Virus record (IMG/VR): IMGVR_UViG_3300019889_000007
Span: 1-64,000 of that record
Source: a virus
Strand: one strand, 5' to 3'
DNA: 64,000 nt
The translations under genes and the position numbers were made by a program. The notes beneath the pieces were generated by a model. It saw only the letters and a list, made by a program, of their open reading frames with translations. It did no database searches and had not been told where the DNA came from. Shown in pieces: positions 31,962 to 39,673 of this stretch (position 1 is the first letter of the stretch; every line of letters starts with the position of its first letter).

Positions 31962-33179
31962 TCAGGCCGCCACCAGGTGCGGCATTTGCGCACCGATCTT
32001 GCGACGCCGGGTCTCACACCGGTCCGACCGCACCTGGTCATACACCTCGATAGCGGCAGCCCACTGCCGTTCGGCCTCGGCCTCTTCCCCGATGGCCAGT
32101 TGGGACTTACCCACCAGGTAGGAATCCATCGACCAGACTCGGGCATGGGTTTCCATGTTCCACAGGTCCCGCGCGGTAAGGAAGTACTGCGCCGCATCAA
32201 TGTGGGCACCCATCGCGGTCAGCGCGTGCGCCGTCTGTGTCAACAGGTTCGCCTTCTGCGGGCACCACGCCGAAACATACGACGGCGTCGAATCATCCGG
32301 GTCGGTGTTCAGGTGCGGCCCGGCCGCCGCGATCGCCTGGCGTGCCGACACCTTATCGCCGGTCTCGGCGTAACAGCGGGCGGCGGCGATCAGCATCAAC
32401 GCCGCCACATGCCCGCCCATGCCCTTGGTGCGCCGCACCGCCTCTTCGGCGGCGGCCACACTGTTGCCCGGTTTCCCGATGTCCAGTCCGTGCAGAGCCT
32501 GCGCCCGCAACAGCCACGCATCGTGCCCCGGTCCTTGAGACTCCTCGGCCAGGGTCTGTGCCCGCCGGAACTGGAGTTGCGCCCGGCCGTCGTCGCCAGT
32601 GTCGTGTGCTTTCCAGCCACGCAGGAACGCCGCCTCGGCCGCCACGGTGAACATGTCGGTCCGTACCTGCGGGGTGTCGAAGTCCCCGGCACAGTATTCG
32701 GCCATGTCGCCGTATAGGAAACCGTCCAGGGCGCGGGTTCCCCGCGCCCCGCCGAACTGTTCGTCGTACTCCTGCAACGCTTCCAGGTGTTTTCGGGCCG
32801 CCACGACATCGTCGGCGGTGACTTTTACGCCCGATCCGGGGGAGATCGGTCGGTTCCCGGCGTCGGCCGGAAGTGCCAGATTGACGGCGGCGGCGCCGGT
32901 CATGAAGACCATTCCCCGCATCACATCTCGTCTGTCCATTTCGAAGCATCCTATCTGGAGTGCCATTTGAGGGGTGTGTACCGGCGTCATCCACAGCTGT
33001 GCCAGATATCGGCCGGTACCAAAGACTTTATCGAGATCTTCGGCCAGGACAAGAGACCCGAATCGGATACCCGATTCGATCTGCGACAGGTTCGACGCCG
33101 TCGTATGCGCCAATTTCGCCAGGCCACGCAAGGTCAAACCACGCTGACCGCGCAACCGTTTCAATTCGATACCAAACAT
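31962..33179 (-). CDS. XRE-family regulator with TPR-like C-terminal domain
   Basis: A 405-residue regulator. Residues 1-60 form a helix-turn-helix (FGIELKRLRGQRGLTLRGLA, then TTASNLSQIESGIR). The remaining 300 residues are tandem helical repeats of TPR type (AEAAFLRGWKAHDTGDDGRAQ, AAARCYAETGDK, ARDLWNMETHARVWSM). This architecture is typical of Streptomyces and related developmental or antibiotic regulators, in which TPRs sense a ligand or peptide. In a phage it is the best candidate for a lysogeny or host-sensing regulator. Start ATG 33179 has CTGGAG five bases upstream, rather than the ATG 33296 further out. Confidence 0.88.
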   Translation of the reverse strand: MFGIELKRLRGQRGLTLRGLAKLAHTTASNLSQIESGIRFGSLVLAEDLDKVFGTGRYLAQLWMTPVHTPQMALQIGCFEMDRRDVMRGMVFMTGAAAVNLALPADAGNRPISPGSGVKVTADDVVAARKHLEALQEYDEQFGGARGTRALDGFLYGDMAEYCAGDFDTPQVRTDMFTVAAEAAFLRGWKAHDTGDDGRAQLQFRRAQTLAEESQGPGHDAWLLRAQALHGLDIGKPGNSVAAAEEAVRRTKGMGGHVAALMLIAAARCYAETGDKVSARQAIAAAGPHLNTDPDDSTPSYVSAWCPQKANLLTQTAHALTAMGAHIDAAQYFLTARDLWNMETHARVWSMDSYLVGKSQLAIGEEAEAERQWAAAIEVYDQVRSDRCETRRRKIGAQMPHLVAA

Positions 33180-33191
33180 CGCCGCTCCAGG

Positions 33192-33223
33192 GAGTGAACA
33201 AGAGTGAACAAGACAACTCTTGT
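33192..33223. promoter_or_regulatory. Operator cluster upstream of the XRE/TPR regulator
   Basis: Two tandem 10-bp direct repeats GAGTGAACAA (33192-33201, 33202-33211) overlap a palindrome ACAAGA-CAAC-TCTTGT (33208-33223). The cluster begins 12 bases from the regulator's start codon and lies about 65 bases before the divergent gene at 33287, the usual place for autoregulation. Confidence 0.65.
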
Positions 33224-33286
33224 GAGCACGGGGTATGTAGGCAAGGCTATCTGGTGACGGCGAAAACCGCTGATGAGGTGACTGCA

Positions 33287-33499
33287 ATGAGCACAATGGC
33301 GATTGAAGACACTGGATTCGACCTGGACGTTATCTCCGCGAAATTCCAGGAAAGATGGCACATGCACGTCAACGACTGTCCCGACTGTGCCACCGCCTGG
33401 AGCCAGCACAAACGGGTGTGCCCCGAAGCCCAACAGATGTCATACCTCGGCCAGGCAATGCAGTATGCCCAAAAAGCCCTCGCCGGGCCACAAACCTAA
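33287..33499 (+). CDS. Small Cys/His-containing protein, divergent from regulator
   Basis: A 70-residue protein (HMHVNDCPDCATAW near residue 25), with CPDC and a later Cys giving a possible zinc site. ATG 33287; a GTG at 33254 (with AAGGC upstream) is an alternative. It is divergent from the XRE/TPR gene and so probably shares its operator. It could be a small target or partner of that regulator. Confidence 0.6.
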   Translation: MSTMAIEDTGFDLDVISAKFQERWHMHVNDCPDCATAWSQHKRVCPEAQQMSYLGQAMQYAQKALAGPQT

Positions 33500-33566
33500 C
33501 TATCCCCACCCAGTTGGGGCCGTGAACGTGTCGGGTGAAGACGCACGTTCACGGCCCCACCCCCGT

Positions 33567-33974
33567 TTACCAGTCGGTACTGGTTTTCCTACGCCGCAAC
33601 GACATCACCGTCAACAGCGCCACACCCACCACCAACAGCACCACCGCGCTGATGATCATGCTGGTCGCCGAGAACCCCGTAATCGGCAGACTCGGCACCG
33701 GGTCACTCTGCTGCACCGTGGCGGTATCACCGGCCGAAGCACTCACAGAAGCGCTGGCGCTTCCGGATTGGTCCGGCGACGGGGTGGCGACGTCATCGCT
33801 GGGGGAGATGGTCACCGAGGCGTCATCGGACGGTGAGGCCGTCGCCGAGTCGGACGGGAACGGGCAGGTATCGGGGTTGGTCAACGGATGCGGTGTCGGT
33901 TTGCATTCGGTCACCGGTTCGTCGTCAAACGTCGGGTCCTGCAACCACTGCGGGAAGTAATCAATCACTCGCAT
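33567..33974 (-). CDS. LPXTG-type sorting-signal protein
   Basis: A 135-residue protein. Residues 40-95 are a Ser/Asp/Thr/Pro stalk. The C-terminus holds the classic sortase signal: SLPITG (LPXTG), a 22-residue hydrophobic segment (SATSMIISAVVLLVVG...), and a positive RRRK tail. No N-terminal signal peptide is visible in this frame, which is unusual for a sortase substrate. The ATG overlaps the end of the HIT gene by 14 bases, so the two are co-transcribed. It could decorate the cell wall of lysogens, perhaps altering phage adsorption (inference). Confidence 0.75.
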   Translation of the reverse strand: MRVIDYFPQWLQDPTFDDEPVTECKPTPHPLTNPDTCPFPSDSATASPSDDASVTISPSDDVATPSPDQSGSASASVSASAGDTATVQQSDPVPSLPITGFSATSMIISAVVLLVVGVALLTVMSLRRRKTSTDW

Positions 33975-34350
33975 ACAGTAATCGTTGGTGGGTCCACGGC
34001 AACGTCAGTCCATCTGCCAACCGGCGCGGAACGATATGAACGTGCAGGTGAGAAATCGTCTGCGTCGCCGCTGCCCCCACGCTGGTGATCAGGTTGCACG
34101 GTGGCCGCGCCAACCGGGCTGCCGCCGCCGCTACCATCGCCGTCACATCCGGATCGGCCAGCGCATCGGGCACATGCACCACCGGCGCCACCAGTAGGTG
34201 TCCGTCGCACACCGGTTCCAGCGGGATGAACGCCACCCAGCCGTTCCCGCGACGCATACCGTCGGGGTTGGCCCGGCCCGCGACGATGTCGCAGAAAGCG
34301 CACGGCGTCGACGGAGAACCCACGCCACATTCTAAGCCCCAAATGTCCAT
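33961..34350 (-). CDS. HIT-family nucleotide hydrolase/transferase
   Basis: A 129-residue protein of the histidine-triad family. It has the CAFCDIVAGRANPDG opening (zinc-type Cys pair at C17 and C20), VAFIPLEPVCDGHLLVAP, and the triad HLHVHIVPR (H101, H103, H105). HIT proteins hydrolyse or transfer nucleotides from phosphoramidates or dinucleoside polyphosphates. The start has no ribosome site but is preceded by TACCGT six bases away, so it is probably leaderless. It sits upstream of the LPXTG gene. Confidence 0.85.
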   Translation of the reverse strand: MDIWGLECGVGSPSTPCAFCDIVAGRANPDGMRRGNGWVAFIPLEPVCDGHLLVAPVVHVPDALADPDVTAMVAAAAARLARPPCNLITSVGAAATQTISHLHVHIVPRRLADGLTLPWTHQRLLYASD

Positions 34351-34520
34351 ATTTGTACGGTATGGTCGGTTTCGGCGGCGGGTGACGGCGAACCATTCGG
34401 GGGAGAGGGGCGCCCACCCGCGTCAAGCGGTCCCCGCCGCCAACTCACCGAACTGATCCGCACCCGGTCCAGGCGTGTCAAGATGATGGCCTCTTCACCC
34501 ATCCCACGCTAGGTAACCGC

Positions 34521-34805
34521 ATGCATCATCCCGTCATACACGTCCGCTTGATCCGTGCCTCCACGCTGACCTCGGGCACCACGATCATGTGGTACGGCCC
34601 CTACCAGCAGATCCACTGGGGACAATACTTGGGCACCGAGCCCGTCGACGAAGAATCCTGGCCCCGGATGCTCACCATCAAGATCGCCCCCGGATGCGCC
34701 GCATGGCCCAAGAAGGTCCAAATCCTTCTCGGGGCAACGGTGACTCAGGTCGTCAATCCCGACACTCTTCCTCCGGTGTCCACGGTTCAGGTGAGTCGGT
34801 GCTGA
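34521..34805 (+). CDS. Hypothetical protein
   Basis: A 94-residue protein rich in aromatic residues (IMWYGPYQQIHWGQYLG). ATG 34521 after AGGTAACCGC. It converges on the minus-strand gene below with a 53-base overlap. Function unknown. Confidence 0.55.
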   Translation: MHHPVIHVRLIRASTLTSGTTIMWYGPYQQIHWGQYLGTEPVDEESWPRMLTIKIAPGCAAWPKKVQILLGATVTQVVNPDTLPPVSTVQVSRC

Positions 34806-34995
34806 TCAGCCTGGCCACCAGGCGTCTATTGTCGTCGGCGCCGATGGCCACGTCCCAGCGTTCGCACGGCAGGAAGCATCGGCACGCCAGCAGACATCCG
34901 CTGGGCTGTTGCGCCACGGCGAGGATGTACGTGGCCACACCGCACATCGGGCAGGTGACCACCGGCCGAGAAGAGGTAGAAGAAGACACCCTCAC
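34753..34995 (-). CDS. Small zinc-ribbon-like protein
   Basis: An 80-residue protein with CPMC near the N-terminus (residues 15-18) and a second Cys pair CRCFLPC (about 38-44), a probable zinc site. The C-terminus is acidic. GTG 34995 is taken. No ribosome site is evident, and a TATTAC box lies just upstream. Function unknown. Confidence 0.55.
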   Translation of the reverse strand: MRVSSSTSSRPVVTCPMCGVATYILAVAQQPSGCLLACRCFLPCERWDVAIGADDNRRLVARLISTDSPEPWTPEEECRD

Positions 34996-35233
34996 AGCGT
35001 AATATCGCAGGCGATCATGTCTGTCCCGTTTATCGGGGTGAGGCGGTCCGTTCCAGGCGACGGGCCGCCGTTTTCGTGCCGCGACACCATCCGACAAATC
35101 ACCGTAAAAGCCACATACCTCACATATCGTTCGGTGGGGCGTCGGCCGAGAGTGTTCTGTAGTGGTTCCTCATCTCCCTTCCGAGGCGGTTCGACGCCCC
35201 ACCAATAAACCACCCAAATACGGACATTCCACA

Positions 35234-35246
35234 TAAACTAGACATA
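35234..35246 (+). promoter_or_regulatory. -10 box of a leaderless gene
   Basis: TAAACT (35234-35239), a TANNNT -10, ends six bases before the ATG at 35246. There is no ribosome site. This is the geometry of an actinobacterial leaderless promoter. Confidence 0.55.
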
Positions 35247-35578
35247 TGGGAATTTCCGATAAGTTCAAGAAGAAACCGACCACCGCCACCACTGTCGCCA
35301 CCACCGGCGGTGTCGCCGCCCTCGGTGTCGCCGTACTCAACGCCAGTTCGTTCCTCGACCCGGACCTGGTCGCCGAACTGACCGAAAAGATCAGCACCGG
35401 CGGTCTGACCGTCAACTCGATCGTCACCGCCGTCCTGGTCTGGTTCATCGCCAAAAACCGGAAGAAGGCCCACGACCTGCAAAAGCAGCTCGATGAACTC
35501 ATCATCGACGCCGACACACCACCGGAAGACCCCATCGAAGACGACGACATAGCCGGTCCCGACAACAAGACCGTGTAA
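35246..35578 (+). CDS. Two-helix membrane protein, holin-like
   Basis: A 110-residue protein: basic N-terminus (ISDKFKKKP), a first weakly hydrophobic segment (TGGVAALGVAVLNASSF), a second (SIVTAVLVWFIAKNRKK), then a coiled coil and acidic tail. Size and topology fit a phage holin or membrane anchor, but no lysis cassette is adjacent, so this is a guess. A terminator follows. Confidence 0.6.
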   Translation: MGISDKFKKKPTTATTVATTGGVAALGVAVLNASSFLDPDLVAELTEKISTGGLTVNSIVTAVLVWFIAKNRKKAHDLQKQLDELIIDADTPPEDPIEDDDIAGPDNKTV

Positions 35579-35594
35579 CCGTGGGCAATAAAAT

Positions 35595-35632
35595 GGCGAC
35601 CCGTTGATCGCGGCAACGGGTCGCCGATTCTT
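35595..35632 (+). terminator. Intrinsic terminator
   Basis: A 12-bp perfect stem GGCGACCCGTTG/CAACGGGTCGCC with loop ATCGCGG, followed by GATTCTT. Confidence 0.8.
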
Positions 35633-35750
35633 CCGAAGGACCGGAACAAACAGAACAAGGCATGTTCAATCTCCGATACTACCTGTCCCACCATGAATGC
35701 GGTCAACACCCGCAAACGTTGCGGCACACCACTTCCCCGACAGGAGCACC

Positions 35751-36299
35751 ATGCCCCCGCACTTCTCGATGCGCGAACGCGCCATCATGTACGTCCTCAA
35801 AGACAGCCCCGAACCCCTGACCACCCAAGAAGTCGGCGACCGCACCGTCACCGGCTCCTTCAACGCGGCAACACTATGGACGCTAGAACGGTGTGGCCTG
35901 ATCACCGGAAAATGCCGGGCCTGCAAACCCCCCCAAGGCGTGTCCACCTTCGACCGGTCACACTTCGAACTCCCCAGTTCACATGTGGGACAAAAGGTTT
36001 GGTCACTGAACCTGCGCGGATCGATGACCGTCGACCAGATCGACCCCGACCCCCAATCGCGCGCCGAACTCGTCGACAAGTGGCGCCACAGGCTCCGCCG
36101 CCGCTACATCCTCTTCGAAGCCGGTCTGTGGGCTTTTCTGATCCTGTTCAGCTACGGGATCATGTGGTTGTTGTTCGGCCGGTTCGACCCCGCATCGTTT
36201 TTTGCCAACCTCGGCGGTGGACTGGCCGGGTTGCTGGGATGCAAGCTGTTCATGAAAATCTGCAAAAATCGACGTAAAGTCGACAAAAAGACAGGATAG
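35751..36299 (+). CDS. Winged-helix-like membrane protein
   Basis: A 182-residue protein. ATG 35751 after CAGGAGCACC. Residues 1-75 resemble a winged helix (MRERAIMYVLKDS, LTTQEVGDRTV, AATLWTLERCGLI). Residues 125-170 hold two membrane segments (FEAGLWAFLILFSYGIMWLL and FFANLGGGLAGLLG). A membrane-tethered DNA-binding protein is possible. Basic C-terminus. Confidence 0.65.
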   Translation: MPPHFSMRERAIMYVLKDSPEPLTTQEVGDRTVTGSFNAATLWTLERCGLITGKCRACKPPQGVSTFDRSHFELPSSHVGQKVWSLNLRGSMTVDQIDPDPQSRAELVDKWRHRLRRRYILFEAGLWAFLILFSYGIMWLLFGRFDPASFFANLGGGLAGLLGCKLFMKICKNRRKVDKKTG

Positions 36300-36303
36300 G
36301 GAC

Positions 36304-36864
36304 ATGCTGAACGCAGCGACGCTGTACACCATCCGGCGACTCAAGACCGGCACCACGATCACCACCGAGCCCGACGCCATGTGGGTCATCGACGGCGACG
36401 GCCACCCCGGACCCCTGTGGGACGGCCTGAGCGTCCACGTCGACGGCTCCAGCGTGTACGTCGAGCACATGGTCACCCCCGGCGGCAAAGACCCGGCAGG
36501 ATTCAAACCAGTGGTCACAGACGACCGAGGCACATGGGGCTGGCAGAAACTGTCCGACACCGGTATGAAGATCAAAACCGCTGTAGCCGCCGCCATCAAA
36601 AACCACCATGGCCTACCGGTCTCCGGCTTCTACGAACTCATCGGACCGGGCATCGCCCGCAACCCGCACAAACTCACCAAGCATGTCCTCAAAGCACACG
36701 GCATCGACGCGGACGACGCCGACGCATTCCCACAGCCGTTCCCGCGCAACTATTACGCCCTGGCAGACTGGATGGCCACGCACGACCAATACCTTGGCGT
36801 CGCCTGGTTCCACCGGGCAGACCCGTACTCCACCGTGCTGATGCGCAAGAAAGATTTCAAATAG
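36304..36864 (+). CDS. DUF5565/RNA-ligase-like protein lacking the catalytic lysine
   Basis: A 186-residue protein that follows the DUF5565 RNA-ligase family along its length: WVIDGDGHPGPLWDG at the nucleotide site, VTPGGKDPAGFKPV, GFYELIGPGIARNP (residues 108-121), HVLKAHG, and a terminal RKKDF. In this family motif I is normally K-(W/A)-D-G; here it reads L38-W-D-G. The motif IV Glu (EGIV..) is also replaced (YLGVAWF). It therefore looks like a catalytically dead relative, perhaps an RNA-end binder. A separate, intact RNA ligase is at 22288-23058. Confidence 0.65.
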   Translation: MLNAATLYTIRRLKTGTTITTEPDAMWVIDGDGHPGPLWDGLSVHVDGSSVYVEHMVTPGGKDPAGFKPVVTDDRGTWGWQKLSDTGMKIKTAVAAAIKNHHGLPVSGFYELIGPGIARNPHKLTKHVLKAHGIDADDADAFPQPFPRNYYALADWMATHDQYLGVAWFHRADPYSTVLMRKKDFK

Positions 36865-36881
36865 ATAGAAGGAGCAGTATC

Positions 36882-37112
36882 GTGCCCGTCTCCCCCGGCA
36901 CCGTACCCGAACACACCCATCCGGCGGTCATCGACGGATATATGGCGTCCATTGAGGACTTCTCACAGCGAGTCCTGACCGCTGAACCCGGAAGCGTTTA
37001 CCAGTGGGACAAACTCGCCCAGCTCAAACGCACCGTCGAATACCTGTGGAACCACATGACCACCGAAGAAAACCAGTGGAAACCACCGCGCCCACAAGCG
37101 AGCGCCACATGA
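36882..37112 (+). CDS. Small hypothetical protein
   Basis: A 76-residue protein, GTG 36882 after AAGGAGCAGTATC. Helical (DKLAQLKRTVEYLWNHM). The stop overlaps the next ATG (ATGA). Function unknown. Confidence 0.7.
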   Translation: MPVSPGTVPEHTHPAVIDGYMASIEDFSQRVLTAEPGSVYQWDKLAQLKRTVEYLWNHMTTEENQWKPPRPQASAT

Positions 37113-37381
37113 AAAAATGCCGCAGCCACACCAATGCGGGCCGCCTGGCCACCACCTGGAAGATAGCCTCAGCACTGGGATATCTGTTCGGGATGTGGTT
37201 CATCATCCCGCAGGATGCCGCCCCGATGCCGGTGAAGAACACTGTGGCCATGTGGGTCCTGGTGATCCTGTGCGTGACGTCGACAATTTGCGCGGCGGCC
37301 CACACTGTCCAACTCAAATACGACAGTAGCCAATGCCAATCCTGCCACCCGGAAACCCGGACGCAACGGGATGTCGGATGA
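37109..37381 (+). CDS. Small two-pass membrane protein
   Basis: A 90-residue protein, ATGA-coupled. Two hydrophobic segments (IASALGYLFGMWFII and VAMWVLVILCVTSTICAAA) and a C-terminal CQSC motif. A membrane protein with a possible metal or disulfide pair. Function unknown. Confidence 0.7.
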   Translation: MKKCRSHTNAGRLATTWKIASALGYLFGMWFIIPQDAAPMPVKNTVAMWVLVILCVTSTICAAAHTVQLKYDSSQCQSCHPETRTQRDVG

Positions 37382-37698
37382 CTTCAGCGCCAAGACTTCT
37401 CTCAATCTACCATCGTGTACAGTGGAGTAACCTGACCAAGGTTCTGTCCAAAATGGATATTCATCCTGAATCGGCCGGGAAAATTTCCGACGACCCCGAC
37501 GCCGTCTATGAACTCGTCGTCGAAACCGACAGCGCCTGGGAAATCATCACCAAAATCCTCACACTGATGCGGCTGCGCGTATTCCGCGTACCCGTCCCAC
37601 ACCCCACCAAGGACCACCTCATCCTGCCACCGGACCACGAGCCCGACGAAGACGGGTACCGAAACTACATCGTCCAACCCATACCGGAAGAAAACTAA
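37378..37698 (+). CDS. Hypothetical protein
   Basis: A 106-residue protein coupled through ATGA at 37378. Helical and beta mix (VYELVVETDSAWEIITKIL). No motif. Function unknown. Confidence 0.7.
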   Translation: MTSAPRLLSIYHRVQWSNLTKVLSKMDIHPESAGKISDDPDAVYELVVETDSAWEIITKILTLMRLRVFRVPVPHPTKDHLILPPDHEPDEDGYRNYIVQPIPEEN

Positions 37699-37704
37699 TC
37701 AACG

Positions 37705-38001
37705 ATGAAACACCTCGTACATTATGGAGACAAGATTCTCTACGCGATGGTGCCCCTGTTCGTCGTCATAGAGTTCGTGTCCTACTTCACCCTTATATTG
37801 ACACCATTCTATGTACTGGTTGACTGGCTGGTCCCACCCCATTTCCAAAGTCTCGCCTACGCACCCGTAATGACATGGATAATCATCTCGATGTCCCGCT
37901 TCTACCAACTCCAGCCATGGTGCGGCGCGTGCAACGCACACTGGAGCGGCGAAAACGAACTATCCCCACCACGACCATTTGAAGCCGACCGATGGAAATA
38001 G
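37705..38001 (+). CDS. Membrane protein with Cys pair
   Basis: A 98-residue protein with two long hydrophobic segments (residues 12-42 and 50-64) and a CGAC motif at residues 73-76. Overlaps the next gene by ten bases. Function unknown. Confidence 0.7.
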   Translation: MKHLVHYGDKILYAMVPLFVVIEFVSYFTLILTPFYVLVDWLVPPHFQSLAYAPVMTWIIISMSRFYQLQPWCGACNAHWSGENELSPPRPFEADRWK

Positions 38002-38336
38002 AACAAACCCCACCCACCTGGCGCGGCCTCACCACCCGATACCGCCAAGCACTTCGCACCATGGGCGCCGACCTTCCCAACTGCCTACCCGGCGAACCCG
38101 CCGAATGCGGCGACAACGACATCCAACACCTGACGTTCTACCTCGCCGCCATCACCGCATGGGCCACCATCGACATCGGCCGCACCTACGACACTTTCGG
38201 CGACGACGCCATCACAGACATCAACCGGCACTTCGCCAACCAACACACCTACCTGACCCACTCCGGCGAACGCACCCTGCAAATCGACGACATCCTCGCC
38301 GAACTCTCCATAGCCTGGCAAGAACATAACCGCTGA
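37992..38336 (+). CDS. Hypothetical protein
   Basis: A 114-residue helical protein with two Cys (CLPGEPAEC) and LTFYLAAITAWATIDIG in the middle. It ends with a helix (LAELSIAWQEHN). Start inside the preceding gene. Function unknown. Confidence 0.7.
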   Translation: MEIEQTPPTWRGLTTRYRQALRTMGADLPNCLPGEPAECGDNDIQHLTFYLAAITAWATIDIGRTYDTFGDDAITDINRHFANQHTYLTHSGERTLQIDDILAELSIAWQEHNR

Positions 38337-38410
38337 CCAGGCAAAACGCTCCCAAATCCACGCACAGCCCCGAACAGGCATCCCCCCGGACCCGAACAAG
38401 GAGAAACCTC

Positions 38411-38737
38411 GTGTTCCGACCCGACGATGACCGAAAACTCGCCAACCGAATATCCACCCGCTCCACCAACAAACAAGGCACCACCGGCCCCCTACGCCAA
38501 CTCCTGATCCACCGGCTCCGCCCCGCATACAAAGCCATCTGGCGCGTCGGCCTCAAAGACAGAATCCACCTAGCACCCACCAAAGGCCACATCTACTGCG
38601 AACCATGCAACCAATGGTTCCCCGCCAACTCCGGCACCGACGAATTCACATGCCCTGTCTGCGATCGCATGTACGTCCAAGAACTCACCATCTACACCTG
38701 CTTCGACGACCCGGAAGAAACCGATGACACTGATTAA
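38411..38737 (+). CDS. Zinc-ribbon protein
   Basis: A 108-residue protein, GTG 38411 after CAAGGAGAAACCTC. The basic first half (RQLLIHRLRPAYKAIW) is followed by CEPC (about residues 63-66) and CPVC (about 81-84), a clear four-Cys zinc ribbon, then an acidic tail. Probably binds nucleic acid or protein. Confidence 0.75.
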   Translation: MFRPDDDRKLANRISTRSTNKQGTTGPLRQLLIHRLRPAYKAIWRVGLKDRIHLAPTKGHIYCEPCNQWFPANSGTDEFTCPVCDRMYVQELTIYTCFDDPEETDDTD

Positions 38738-39023
38738 CTGGTGGTACCGCACCTGGCACCGATTCAACACCACCCCTATGCACACGAGCACTTGGGAAGA
38801 CGTCCATCGCTATGCCTGGTGGGCTCTTGGCAACGGCGTCGACGCCATCAACCAGGAATGGCTGATCCTGTCCACCCACTCCGAACAAGCGCGACACCAA
38901 ACCATCAGCGACAACCCGCGACGCGTACTGGAACTGGCCAAAGTCAGGCGCCGCAACGGATACACCGTCACAATCTACCGGCGCTGCAAGATCATCTCAG
39001 ACTGGAAAGAAACCACAGAATAA
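38724..39023 (+). CDS. Hypothetical protein
   Basis: A 99-residue protein rich in Trp and His (MTLINWWYRTWHRFN). A basic C-terminus (VRRRNGYTVTIYRRCK). Overlaps the zinc-ribbon gene by 14 bases. Function unknown. Confidence 0.7.
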   Translation: MTLINWWYRTWHRFNTTPMHTSTWEDVHRYAWWALGNGVDAINQEWLILSTHSEQARHQTISDNPRRVLELAKVRRRNGYTVTIYRRCKIISDWKETTE

Positions 39024-39074
39024 CCACCAGCCCCAAAGCAACCAAGCACTGCTGTAACACCAAACCCACTAAGC

Positions 39075-39088
39075 TAAAGTAACCACCA
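39075..39088 (+). promoter_or_regulatory. -10 box of a leaderless gene
   Basis: TAAAGT (39075-39080) ends seven bases before ATG 39088, with no ribosome site, as expected for leaderless transcription. Confidence 0.5.
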
Positions 39089-39597
39089 TGGGAAACCCAA
39101 TTAGCGTCCGCGCCGAAATACCAATCACTGAACAGGAAATGATGACCGTCAAAGAAGTTTCCACCCAGTTGCGAATCTCCAAGATGACCGTCTACCGGCT
39201 CCTCGAACGGGGAGACATCCCCTCAATCCGAGTCGGCCGGGCATACCGAATCCCCAAATTCGGCCTTCAACGCTTCCTCACCCAGACAGCCACAAAGGAC
39301 CCGAAGTTATGCCCAAAATCGTGTGCCCCACCTGCGAGGGAAAAGGCTTCATCGCAGAAGAAAAAGCAGGTAAAAGCCCATTCGACGGGAAAATCGAACC
39401 CGTCCACACCACCAAAACCTGTCCACAGTGCAAGGGAAAAAAAGAAGTCAAGTTCTAATGACTGGCATCATGTGCCCCACCTGCGGTGGTCTAGGCGGAA
39501 CCGCGCGAGAACGCGCAGCACTCGGCCCAATCCGAGACCCATACACCCGCGAACTACTCGTAGCCGCCGGAACCGTCGGAACGCTGCAAGAGTTTGA
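39088..39597 (+). CDS. Excisionase-like MerR/HTH_17 DNA-binding protein, with overrun
   Basis: Residues 20-68 are a canonical excisionase-type HTH: MTVKEVSTQLRISKMTVYRL, LERGDIPSIRVGRAYRI, then a final LQRFL. Such proteins guide integrase directionality or act as small repressors. The real protein should end near residue 72. Instead the frame stays open for about 97 more residues of Lys/Arg/Ser-rich sequence overlapping two zinc-finger genes in other frames. A lost stop codon or a very basic tail are the options. Confidence 0.75.
   Translation: MGNPISVRAEIPITEQEMMTVKEVSTQLRISKMTVYRLLERGDIPSIRVGRAYRIPKFGLQRFLTQTATKDPKLCPKSCAPPAREKASSQKKKQVKAHSTGKSNPSTPPKPVHSAREKKKSSSNDWHHVPHLRWSRRNRARTRSTRPNPRPIHPRTTRSRRNRRNAARV
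39309..39458 (+). CDS. Small DnaJ-type zinc-finger protein
   Basis: A 49-residue protein with paired CxxCxGxG-like motifs: CPTCEGKG (6-13) and CPQCKGKK (38-45), as in DnaJ central zinc repeats. Its ATG is overlapped by the open tail of the preceding frame. Its stop overlaps the next gene (TAATG). Short but well supported by the motif pair and codon pattern. Confidence 0.6.
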   Translation: MPKIVCPTCEGKGFIAEEKAGKSPFDGKIEPVHTTKTCPQCKGKKEVKF

Positions 39598-39673
39598 CAG
39601 ATGCCGCACCTGCAAAGGCGAGGGCACCATACCATCCAGGTCAGAAGAATCCTTAAAGGACAGCAATGGTTAG
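39458..39673 (+). CDS. Small DnaJ-type zinc-finger protein
   Basis: A 71-residue protein, ATG 39458 overlapping the preceding TAA. CPTCGGLGG (residues 6-14) and CRTCKGEGT (about 50-58) form a paired zinc motif like its neighbour. Overlaps the following gene start by eight bases. Possibly a duplicated pair with the 49-residue gene. Confidence 0.7.
   Translation: MTGIMCPTCGGLGGTARERAALGPIRDPYTRELLVAAGTVGTLQEFDRCRTCKGEGTIPSRSEESLKDSNG

Noticed and set aside
32353-32994. Second minus-strand frame of 213 codons within the XRE/TPR gene
   Set aside because: Out-of-frame shadow: Arg/Gly-rich, no domain, and the TPR frame is uninterrupted.
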